DNA from: Ancistrus triradiatus
Taxonomy: Eukaryota; Chordata; Actinopteri; Siluriformes; Loricariidae
Length of the DNA stretch: 64,000 bases
Assembly: GCA_025084515.1 (NCBI GenBank)
Contig: JAJAGP010000781.1
Location: forward strand, 124,001 to 188,000
Reading direction: 5' to 3'
The translations under genes were made by a program, and so were the position numbers. Shown piece by piece: positions 23,900 to 64,000 of the stretch (positions are counted from its first letter, which is position 1; each line of letters starts with the position of its first letter). Under the pieces are notes generated by a model. It did no database searches, was not told the origin of the DNA, and was given only the letters and a program-made list of their open reading frames with translations.

Positions 23900-26225
23900 G
23901 TGTCTTATGTTCACTAGCTTGCACATGCACTAGCAAATGCTAATCTAACCCTGACTTTGATATTGATTAATTAAGACGTCATGTTTGGTATGAAATAAGC
24001 TGATTTTTGAAAAATAATGCAGTGTTGGCATGTGATTACAACATGATGAATTTGCCACCCTTGTTGAGCCAGGGAAGTATGTTGTGCAAAAAAGGGAGAG
24101 CTAGATTGGTTGGTAATGACTAAACTGTAACTAGTATACATTACTAGTGGGTGTGTAAAGCTACCCAAAAATCAAGAATCAGTACAGAATTTGGTTTTAA
24201 AGTCACAGTTTGGTACAATTTAGGGACATGAAAACCCAGCATGCAGAACATGTCATTTCTGTCTATTTATTATGGCCATAATTTCCTGAGTACATAAGCA
24301 AGGAACATAAAGGCACATACCTTTCTTTCTTGAAAACAGAAAACCTATATCTAGAAATTATTTTTTAAATGTCAGTTACTATTCCTGCAACCTATTAACA
24401 ACTTATTGCTTCTGAAGGTTAATAATGTTTTGTGTGATGCCATTTCAAATGAATAATCATGTTAGAAACATGCCCTATGAACAATACCAGTATGTTACCT
24501 TCATCATATGCACTTGTCTTTGCCCACTGCTGCTGTAGTTCACTGGAAAACCAAAGAGTTTCCCAACCGGAGACCTGAAGGATACGGGAGGGTCCTGAAG
24601 CGCTGGCTTTGCGGTCACATACTTACAAGCCTGCATCACTGAACATGTGTTAATTCAGTTGCTAAGTTACGGCTCCATTATGAAATCGGAGAGGAATCTG
24701 CATTTTTAATTTTAGTTCTGCACACAGAAATACAGAAGAAGGGGCAGGCTGTATCTTGTCAAATATCACTTTGTTCACTATCTTTTAAAACTCAGGTCAT
24801 TAAATTAGTTATGTCTGTAAAACTAAACTGTATTCAACCTGATCACTATGTGCAACAAACGGTATTGTACAAAGACATGTACCACTACACGGCAGTTGCT
24901 AGTATGGCAGTTTTACGGTTCTGTTTTCACCAGGGTGTAAACAGCATTGACACCGAACTTGTGTAGATGGTAACTTGTGCCACAATTGATTAAAACCCCA
25001 ACAGAAAGCTTACCAGGAACCTCTCAAATTGGTGAGAGGTTCCAGGTATGCGTCATTGTGAGTCTCTGTAGTGATTAACCCAAAATATGTTGTGCAGCCC
25101 TGCTGAAGTCCTCAGAGCTATTTTCTTGTAGTTGACCAGACACTTTGAAAAGAGAGCCAGGGAGCTTGAATTAGAGCACGATGTTGTTTTCGGGAATAGT
25201 TGCAGAGTTAAAACGTGTGTCTTTATAGTTACAGTGCTAATGTCCACAGTGACCATAAACTGTTGTGCAGACACAGAATGGAAATTTTACTGCTGACTGG
25301 AGAGACCGTCAGTCGGACCTGGTTTAAGTGTGTGCTATGGCTTCTATCATTGTCTCTCTCAGATATATGGATAACCTTGAATTAGACAGGAGTCACAGGT
25401 TACAAACTCCTGATCTATTGTTTGTGTTTAAATGCGAGACCTCAAACACGCACTTAACACATCCTTGCATGCATACACACCCATACACAGGCTGAAGCAA
25501 TTCGGACAAAATTCAAAATTCTTGGGAAGCAGCTTGGATTTCAATATTGGTAATAAAAACACTGGGGATTTGAAATGTCCGAAAGTATGATATCAGCTAA
25601 TTGCCTAATCACTTACATCACCACAGCTGCATACTCGGCAATGACTCGTTGGTGTTTTGTGTGTCTCTGTGTGGGTGTGTATGTGCATGAGACCACGGTG
25701 TAATAGCAGGTGGTTTAATCAGTAATGCTTTAGCAAATTTTTTTTTGTGTGTGTTTTTGCTTTTGACACCAATGTACACACCCAAGGTGTCTTGCCGAGG
25801 AGGAAAGGGATTAGACTGACTTATACATGGAAGTGTAGACCATTTCAAAGCTGGTAGTGCTGAAGTTCATAAATTATAGCAAGTTGAATAGCGTCATAAC
25901 AGACAGGTTGCTTTGTGTATGCTATTTGATTATAATAACCAGAGGGGTTACAGTCATAAAGCAGATGATATTCCTGCTTGAGTTTGCAGGGTTAACTACA
26001 TATTTTATACTGTACCTTATTAAAAAGTAGCACTTGGTTTATACCTTCTTGGGTCAGTCAAGAAGTATTTATGCTATTAGAGAATGGAATTCTTTTCAGT
26101 GGGAAGAGTTTGTGCTTACAAGTGTAGTCGGTATCAGCCTGGTCACACGGATACCACAAAATCTTTCTGTGGGATTGCACCAATATAGAGGACGTTTGAT
26201 AAAACTGCACAAGGAATTTTGACAT
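23900..26225. other. Candidate intron sequence, no recognised repeat
   Basis: No exon or repeat could be supported. The interval 24500-25500 is more balanced in base composition than the flanks. Confidence 0.35.
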
Positions 26226-26228
26226 AGT

Positions 26229-26738
26229 TACCGTATTTTTCGGACCGTAAGGCGCACTTAAAATCCTTTAACTTTCTCAAAAATCGACAGTGCGCCTTAA
26301 AATGCGATGCGTCTAATGTATGAATTAATTCTGGTTGTGCTTTCTGACCTAGAACCGATTGTAGATGGTACACGGCGCTCATAGACCTGTCACAATGTTT
26401 TAGCACGGCCTTGGTAAGTTACGAAGCTTACGGTCACCGTAGTGCGCAGCATCGCGGAGTAATACGGTATGTGCTTCAGCATTAGGGTACGTGCATTCAT
26501 TCATTTATTTTCGAAGCGGATTTCAAAGTCAACGCTATCAGTCACGCAGTACAACATGGACATAGAGCAGCTGTGAGAGAATTCAACATTAACGAATCAA
26601 TGGTACGGAAGTGGAGGAAGCAAGAAGACGCCCTGCGCCAGGTAAAGACCAAACTGAGCTTCCGATGGAACTTAAGAGTTTTGTTTCATTTAATGCATCT
26701 TATAACCCGGTGCGCTTTATGGTCCGAAAAATACGGTA
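26229..26738 (+). mobile_element. pogo-type transposon, deletion derivative
   Basis: Inverted ends next to TA: left 'ccgtatttttcggaccgtaa' + ggcgc, right 'gcgctttatggtccgaaaaa' + tacgg. The middle (about 26520-26670) translates to a CENP-B-type helix-turn-helix segment (F-K-V-N-A-I-S-x-A-V-x-H-G-H-R-A-A-V-R-E-F), then 'NINESMVRKWRKQEDALRQV'. A DDE domain is absent. It is therefore a short derivative of an autonomous pogo/Tigger-like element that kept part of the DNA-binding domain. Confidence 0.75.
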
Positions 26739-26744
26739 GTTGTG

Positions 26745-29165
26745 GTAGTTTTAAATGCTGTTGTACATTTTCAGTGTCCTCCTTCAGAAAGTAATGTTCA
26801 GGGTAATCCTGAGTACGCTTAAGCTGTGGAAGATGGAGATTTGAGTTTAAATGGTAGAGTATTCCTTTAATGACAGCTGTGTAGCTGAAATCTGGGGTTT
26901 TGTGTATAGCTTTGTGTTTGTGGTCTGACTAAGTGATGACTAGGCTTTTCAGAGACTCGTCATGCCTGTTTATTCTGGAGAGTTGAAGCACAGGGTCTTG
27001 CTCTTCTTCCCTCTGGTGTTTATTGAAGATGATCCTTGCCTCTGAGAGAGACAGAGTGCTGAAGTGAGTGGGAGAGGATGATTCACAAACTTCGCCAGCT
27101 GGGCTCGTGGCAGCGTTGGAGGCCGGGTGGCCTCTGTTGTGCAGCCAGCTCTGGCTTTTCTGTCGGAAAATGTGTTTTTGGGTTTAGCATCTGTCTCGGT
27201 AGTATCTTTCTGTCTATAGCTACGAAAAGCCATTCTAATGAAATGCATAAAGACACGGACATGGAGATGCAGCAGAGAAATTTTCATTTAACATGAAAAA
27301 AACGAAAGGAGTACTTGCTTAACGTGATGTGTTCTTATATTGGAAAGAAACTAATGGGTGACTCTCTAACCCCATTTACATCCGATTGTTTGATGCATCT
27401 TGACTATCCAGATTGTATCTGGAAGACCCAGAGGAATTTAAAAACTATTTAAATACAACTGCTTAAACCACTTGAAAATGTATTTCAGAGTATGGTTGGA
27501 GTAACGGGCCAAATCCCATCAGGATACAATCTAGATGCAAGAAACATTCACCACAAGTTTTAAAATGGTCTCTCTCTCCTATGTGGGTGATCATGTCCTC
27601 CTCTCCAAGGTTAAATGAGCTCCGGGTGCAACTGCCCTTGACTTGCTTGTGTTAGTTATGTCCTGTTGAACCATCTTTACCTTACATTAATTGCACCCTG
27701 CTGTCACATTAAGCAGCTTTATTATTCTGATTCTGATTGGAATGGGATGAGACAGTCTGAGCTAGTTTTGGCTTTTTCCTAAAAACCCCACAAGGCTGCA
27801 TAAACCTCAGGTCTCGGCCATACAGGAGCCTATTTGGAGCTGAATGGGGAGTTTGGCTGGAGAATGGAGCCTCCAGACAGAGCCCTTCTGTAATTTGCTC
27901 ACAGGCCTATAGTTAGGAGGCTGCTACTTGCAGAGCGCCACATGGCACTGTTGTGGTACTGTGTACTCGGAGCAGTTTGGTGTCGCACTGTTTTTAGGCC
28001 TGTTGATCCAGCTCCACTTTAACAGCCTCCCTTAATTTTATAGAGAAAAGTAATGTACTCTCAAAGTTACTGCTTTGTAATACTAAAATGCCGTTATTAG
28101 GGAGACAGTAATTGCACTGTAGATATTTTTGGGGTTCCCCTGCAGTGTAATAGCATTGTTATCTTTAATCATAGTCAGCCTTGCAGGCTGGATTATTGTT
28201 AGTGCTAGATGGAGGTTAGCTTGCAGTAATGAGTTGTTTCAAGCCTGCTGCTCAGATTGACTGCTCCCCACCAGATCACAAGAATTGCCAAATTGCCCCT
28301 TACAGATAGAAATAACTTTCAAGCTGAGTTTTTCCACATCTAGTGTCCCCTCCATCCAGCCCGGTAAATTCTTTTTTTTTTATCGTCCTTCTTTATAACC
28401 GGGTTAGAAGAAGAGAGAGACCCCCTCCTACATATCTGTAATGGGACTGTCATGCAGAAAGACAGTATTGTGTGGGCCTGGATCTTGTTTCTCCCGTGGT
28501 CTGTAATTAAGAAGGGATTGCATAGGCATGGATATTTGGGCGCCTGCTTCAGGAGAAGGGATTGGTCTGGTGGGTAAACCGTCTACAAAAGTGCCGAGCT
28601 GCTCAACACCCACACACAACCACAGAGTCAATTCAGGTCCCAGCAGGGACTCACCCGAAATTGGTCAGTCAAAAAAAAAATTAAATAAAAGGAAACAGTT
28701 GTTACTGTCATTTTGTTTTGTGAGTTTGCTGTTTCTCAGATCCTGAAGTCGTCTAATAATTTTACAAGGGAATACAATAAAAGGTGGGAAGCTTGGGGCC
28801 TGCAGGGTTGTCAGACAGATCTTTGATGTCAGCTGTGCTCTCCTTCTAGGAAATGTCAGTCTGAGAAAGATCAGAGCAGCGCACTGGCCTGGATCCAGCA
28901 TGTAGAAAATTGGCCAAGAAACTCTACTAACAATACTTGAGAACAGGTTTGACTGTATTCTGTGGTTTACTTAGAAGTTGCAAGGGCTCAGTACACTAAC
29001 CAAAGTGTAGTTGCACACTCTGATAGGCTTCAGCTTGGCAATACATGCTGCTGATGTCTTCTGTATTTGCATCTGTTTACTTTTTATCATACAGAGTTCC
29101 TTAGGCTGTGGCAAATGACTATAGCCCTGTGGGTCTTTTGCCTTGCTTGAGCACTAATGTAGTTG
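26745..29165. other. Candidate intron sequence with a mostly repeat-free block
   Basis: From about 26940 to 28900 no transposon, SINE or exon was recognised, and the sequence is less AT-rich than neighbours. In a long 5' intron such blocks are common sites for enhancers, but no specific element is claimed. Confidence 0.35.
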
Positions 29166-29173
29166 AACCATTG

Positions 29174-29726
29174 TATAGTGGAGCTGTGGAATTCGAATGC
29201 CTCGTCACTCGAACAGTTTTTGAACAATTTTTTTTTTTTACCACCAAATTCAGAGAAAAAAAATCCAACTTTCGAACATGGGCACCCTAAATAAAAATAA
29301 ATGGTGAGGTATTACAACCACAATGCATGTAATCCAGTCCAGTTGGTGGCGACTAGGCTGCGGTCATATTATATTATATGATATTATATTATATTACTCT
29401 ATGGGTGTCATTTCAGACACACCCTCAGTCTCGGCGCAGCTGTTTGAGTGATAAGACTGCGTTCAACTCAGTGGCTATATAGCTTCACTTTTTATTTTCA
29501 CTTATTTAATGTATTTATTGATTATTACGTTCCCTTGCTTTATCCATGCTTTTAATTAATTACATATGAATATAGGCATAAAAAACCAATCTTTTCGAGT
29601 TTGGGAATAGATTAATCATATTTACATCACTTCTTATGGGGAAATTTGATTCTGGCTTCAAACAAAATCGGAGTTCGAACGGCCTTCTGGAACCAGTTAA
29701 GTTAGAAATTCCAAGTTTCTGCTGTA
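29174..29726. mobile_element. Candidate pogo-like MITE
   Basis: Imperfect inverted ends at TA: 'gtggagctgtggaattcgaa' on the left, inverse of 'aaattccaagtttctgctg' on the right. Inner stretches with 'gttcgaac' and 'cttatggggaaatttgattc' are typical of this fish repeat class. No coding sequence. Confidence 0.55.
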
Positions 29727-29729
29727 TGT

Positions 29730-30365
29730 TCCATATAGGGATGTAGTCAAGACCACCTTTGTCTAGTCCAGAACCCACATAAACAAGAGAGTCCAAAGTG
29801 TTTTGGGCCCACATCAAAACTAAAATGTAACTGGTCCCTGTCAGAGTGTTTGAAGGATTGAAATTAATTCGAAATTGAAATTAATTTATAGGTCATTACA
29901 CAGATTCTATGACTATCATAAAAGAAACGTAAAATACAAGTACAGTCAAAACCATTTATCTGAATGTACCTTATTCCTAGAGATGGCTCGGATAATAAGC
30001 ATTTGGATCAATTTGTGCTTTATACCATGACTGTGCTGAAATAACAGAGCTCAATAATGAGGAGTGTAGACAGACTTTTGAAGACCATGAAGACTGCTGT
30101 TCTGCATTTGGAGGTACAAATATTTTTGAAATAATATCTAACCAGCTATATTCAACATGAGCTCAGTTTACAAAACACTTTAAACAACACATTCATGTTA
30201 TGTGTTTCAGTATTCATGGGTGTTTTAATCCAGTGTGTATATACTGGCACTGGTGCACATCCAGACATTTTTGTTGCACACTCTTTATGCTCATTGCAAA
30301 CAATAGTGACATGGTAAGACATGGTGATGTGTTATAAGCAGTTTACAATTTTAGAATTATTTAAG
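29730..30365. other. No gene; possible MITE end at 29942
   Basis: 'acagtcaaaaccatttatct' followed by 'ggctcggataataagcattt' looks like one end of another short DNA element (compare 'acagtcgaactcggtccttt' at 21132). The other end was not found. Confidence 0.3.
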
Positions 30366-30369
30366 TCTT

Positions 30370-30495
30370 TTAGGGGTGGTACGGTGGAGCACTTGTGCCT
30401 CACAACTGCAGATACAAAGAAGGATAACCAACAACACAGGGCGTCAGTCCATCCCATGGCAATACACACTAACTCACTCAGACTGGGCCGGTTAA
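30370..30495 (+). mobile_element. Old tRNA-SINE fragment
   Basis: Starts with a 'ggggtggtacggtggagcac' head like the second SINE family and retains 'gggcgtcagtccatcccatg'. Very diverged. Confidence 0.5.
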
Positions 30496-31300
30496 ATACT
30501 TAAAGAACTCCTCCATCATACTTTCTGAGAATGCAAGAAACCTTGGAGTTCTCTTTGATAATCAGCTGAGCTTCTCTGGTCATACTGCCAAACTAACCCA
30601 GTCATGCAGGTACCTCCTCGAAACATCAGGACAGTTTGACTGTTCCATTCCAGGGTAGCCACCCATGTGCATGTCCAGTCTATTGTGATGTCAAAACTAG
30701 ATTACTGCAATGCTCTTCTGGCAGGTCTTCCAATGTGTACAGTCAGACCCTGCAACTGATTCAGAATGTAGCGGCATGTCTGGTTTTCAATTTACCCAAG
30801 ATTTCTCATGTCGCCCCACTGCTGCGTTCACTTCACTGGCTTCCTGTAGTTGGCTACATCAGGTTTAAAACCCTGATGTTCATCGACAAAGCCAAAAATG
30901 CAACAGCACCTTCTTACCTAAAGGCTCTAATCAAACCACGCTCTGTACCTCGTACCCTCCGAAACAAGAGCTTGGCGTGACTGGATCCTTCATGTAAGGG
31001 TAAAGGAAGAGAAGCATTAAGACTCTTCTGTCCTGGCACCCAGAAGGAGGAATGAACTTCCACTGTCAGAATGACTGAATCAGCACTTAAGTGAAGACTG
31101 GAAATGCAACTACATATTAAAAAAAACAAAACAAAAAACCCTTTGTGTGTTTTGTTGATTTGCCTACATCAGATCCTAGCAAATTCTGGTTGGATTGTGT
31201 TATTGGACTATTGCTTATTTGTACTAACATGAGGTTTTTTCTGCTAGGAATAATACAAAGCACAATACAAACATCTGCTGAATGCTGTAAATGTAAGAAG
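30496..31300 (+). mobile_element. L2-clade LINE, 5'-truncated 3' end
   Basis: In frames broken by indels it encodes the C-terminal end of the reverse transcriptase ORF: 'NLGVLFDNQLSFSGHTAKLT', then 'SKLDYCNALLAGLP' (the L-D-Y-C-N-A-L-L motif of L2/Rex-type LINEs), 'HVAPLLRSLHWLPV' and 'APSYLKALIKPRS'. The 3' end 'aacatctgctgaatgctgta' + aatgtaa is the same tail as the SINE at 35252-35446. Dead, truncated copy. Confidence 0.75.
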
Positions 31301-31304
31301 AAAC

Positions 31305-32025
31305 TGTAAATCATTTTGTTATTGCAGAGCTATTAAATTAGCATACATGCCAACAACAACAATAAGAAATAATTTATTCTCAGCCTTATCCTAGTGTAGG
31401 AATAGGAACGCATTACTGATCTGCGTCAAAGCTTAGCAAGGCAGTGTTTTGGTTTAGAATGGTCAAATTTTAATCCTGAATGTTTGATTGAGATTTAGTG
31501 CTTGTTGCAGTTATGTTTCTTTCATGTTGTAGAATGAAGTCACAGTCTGTTACTGCATAATTACTTTTTCTAAATAAACTGGATGAATATGAAGTGTGTG
31601 GGTTATTGATGATGGATTTTGATGCATGATGTTACTGAGGTAAACTCTTAAGAACCACTGCACATCTAATTGAGTGTTTTAAATTTTGTATTTCAAATGT
31701 TTCAGCTTAATTTGGTCGGTAAAAAAGGAAAATGTTGTCAGCGTTTATATTTGATTGTTTTTTGTTTGTATTTTGGAGGTTTAAAGAAAACCACAGACCC
31801 ACATACAGCTGTCGCTGTCTTCTGATGATGGCCATGCTACATTATCCAGGAACACTGTCGCTCTGCCTGTAGTGTTACTCTCCACTTCGGTTTCTGTTTT
31901 TGCCAAAGTATGCTTTTTATATAGGTTTAAAGCATATTAAAATCTGCTTCTGTGTTTTTATATCATCACAGGTATCAGATAGCGTTGAAATCAAGCTAAT
32001 CCCTGTAATCAAAAAATGCAAAATA
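31305..32025. other. No recognised feature
   Basis: AT-rich candidate intron sequence. Confidence 0.4.
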
Positions 32026-32029
32026 GAAG

Positions 32030-32337
32030 TACAGGTAGTCCTCGGGTTACGACGGTCTCGTGTTACGACGTTTCGTGGTTACGACGCATCTCCCATTTAC
32101 TGTATAAAGCCTTGTTTCGCACTTAAGTGGTTTTGCGTCGTAAACGTCATGAAGCGAACTTCGTGTTTGGTGTGCGCGGCGGAAGAATACACGGTTACGC
32201 GGCTCGTTTTTTGATAATTACTGTGTTAGGATAGGATAAGAGCTTACAGTATGTACGTATGTTCTGACTTGCACCGAAAATCGGTTTACTATGCCACCTA
32301 GGAACGGATCTGCGTCGTAAGTCGAGGACTTACTGTA
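32030..32337. mobile_element. MITE with 'GTCCTCG.GTTACGACG' ends, pogo-like
   Basis: Inverted ends at TA: left 'caggtagtcctcgggttacg', right the inverse of 'cgtcgtaagtcgaggactta' + ctg. About 300 bases, GC- and CpG-rich compared with its surroundings, no DDE coding sequence. The relatively low decay of CpG suggests a young insertion. Confidence 0.7.
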
Positions 32338-32424
32338 TTTTGTCCCTAGTGGTCTCAGGGGCTTGGGCTTTATTTTATTAATGTTGCTTTCGGCGTCAAT
32401 GGTTGTTTATTGCAGGAACACGGT

Positions 32425-32590
32425 TACATCGATACTCCGTCACATTCACACCGAGTCAATTTAGTGAGCAGTCAACCTAATGCATGTCTGTGGAATGTGG
32501 GAGGAAACGGGAGTTCCCGGAGTAACCGGGGATCTCTGGGGCTGTGAGGCAACCATGCTAACCGCATGCACTGCTGTGCCACACTAGTGG
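32425..32590 (-). mobile_element. tRNA-SINE (second family), partial
   Basis: Retains 'aatgtgggaggaaacgggag', 'gggatctctggggctgtgag' and the inverted tRNA-like head 'accgcatgcactgctgtgcc'. Confidence 0.6.
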
Positions 32591-32594
32591 TCTC

Positions 32595-33365
32595 AGATTA
32601 GTGATCTCAGACCTTACACCTCCACTGTATGTTAATGGTGCAACTGACATTATCAGTCACTGTATTTTACTAGTTGTTTTGCAATACAAGTTTGTCCTGA
32701 AACTTTAAAAGACTGTGTAGTCTAAGGAGTTCCTCCACTTGAGAGTACTGTCTTGGGTTTGTGAGAGTCAAAGTAATGAAATGTTGCAAAGTAAAACCGG
32801 AACAAATTGGCTGCACTGAAAAGTCTTTACAGAGAATAAAAGCACTACTGCACAGAGTCAGTGGAGTTTGTTTTTTATTTTTTATTATTTATTTTAGATC
32901 CGCTGGTATCAAACTCCTGTTGAATCCCCTACCTGTTTTCTTTATTAGTTTAGGGGCAATATGAAAACGATCACTACAGTGGTCTTGGTGTATTCTTTCC
33001 AGAAATGGACGAGTTCAATACATTTCACTTTGAAATCAGGGGTAGTATGAAATGGCCATTCTTGTTGCCTCACATCATATAAGAGCCTGTAAATGTCTGC
33101 CATCCAATGATGACCATGCAACCCCAGTCAGGGAGTAGGCAGGTGTAGGATTTGGGTTATATTTATACAATGTGAAAGCTCCATGTGAAGCAGTCTATTA
33201 TTCAACTGAAAATGTCATGATTATCTGAAATTGTGGGTGGCTATAATAAAGTTTTCAAAATCTGAACGTGCTACAGGATATGAGAAATTTCAGTGGCTTG
33301 TCATGCCATCACTTCTCTCCCCTTTGTGTCGGTCTGTTTCTCACTCTTCCCCTCTGTCTCCCTGG
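32595..33365. other. Sequence upstream of first coding exon
   Basis: No repeat recognised. The last 50 bases (33318-33366) form a CT-rich tract that fits the polypyrimidine tract of the exon 1 acceptor. Confidence 0.5.
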
Positions 33366-33383
33366 CAGATTGAGACTGCACCA

Positions 33384-63739
<30,356 letters not shown>

Positions 63740-63753
63740 GTTGGCATGCTTAC

Positions 63754-63773
63754 TCACACACACACACACACAC
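63754..63773. repeat. (CA)n microsatellite just after exon 18
   Basis: About ten CA units, 14 bases downstream of the donor. CA repeats near donors can bind hnRNP L (general knowledge). Confidence 0.85.
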
Positions 63774-64000
63774 TTGATTATACAGTGCCCTTTTTTCTTT
63801 CAGTTCTTGTTGCATCTCCCTCTGTCCCGTGTATTCTCGAGTCCGCTCTTGCTTTACTATTTTATTTAGTCCCGACTCGCACTCTGTTCAACTCCTCTAA
63901 CCTTTGGGGGTTTTTTTTTTTCCTTCCATCCATTTTCAGTCCATCAGTCCTCATGTTTAAGTAGTGCTGACTGAGCTGCAGTGTTTCCTCTGTGGATCAG
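63774..64000. other. Start of intron 18
   Basis: Pyrimidine-rich sequence, no exon recognised before the window ends. Confidence 0.45.

Overview
The window is vertebrate, almost certainly teleost, genomic DNA. Evidence is a large split gene with GT-AG introns, AT-rich introns packed with fish-type Tc1/mariner elements, tRNA-headed SINEs, L2- and RTE-like LINE ends, pogo- and hAT-type non-autonomous elements, and long dinucleotide repeats. The repeat mix resembles catfish genomes, but the species cannot be fixed from the sequence alone.

One protein-coding gene is supported: plekhh1 (pleckstrin homology, MyTH4 and FERM domain protein, the MAX-1 homologue), on the + strand. Eighteen coding exons were read between 33384 and 63739. 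They join in phase to 2790 nt (930 codons) without a stop and run off the right side of the window. They encode the N-terminal coiled coil, a long serine/proline-rich linker, two PH domains and the beginning of the MyTH4 domain; the rest of MyTH4 and the FERM domain must lie beyond 64000. A probable non-coding first exon ends at about 17392 with a good donor site. This would put the promoter near 17.1-17.2 kb and make intron 1 about 16 kb.

Layout: 1-17000 is intergenic repeat-rich DNA (Tc1 remnants, SINEs, a solo-LTR-like block inside a Tc1-type element). 17100-17392 is the candidate promoter and 5' exon. 17393-33368 is the candidate first intron, with a head-to-head Tc1 composite, a pogo derivative, two pogo-like MITEs and an L2 LINE end. 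33369-63739 holds the coding exons, separated by introns with nested transposons.

No prokaryotic system, CRISPR array, rRNA or free-standing tRNA gene was seen. The most notable signals are: (1) an adenine-free CT tract of about 195 nt directly upstream of exon 9, which forces an unusually distant branch point; (2) an apparent GC-AG intron after exon 6; (3) several two- and three-level nested transposon insertions whose order can be read; (4) inverted Tc1 copies in plekhh1 introns that could form long double-stranded RNA; (5) a chain of short upstream ORFs in the candidate 5' exon.
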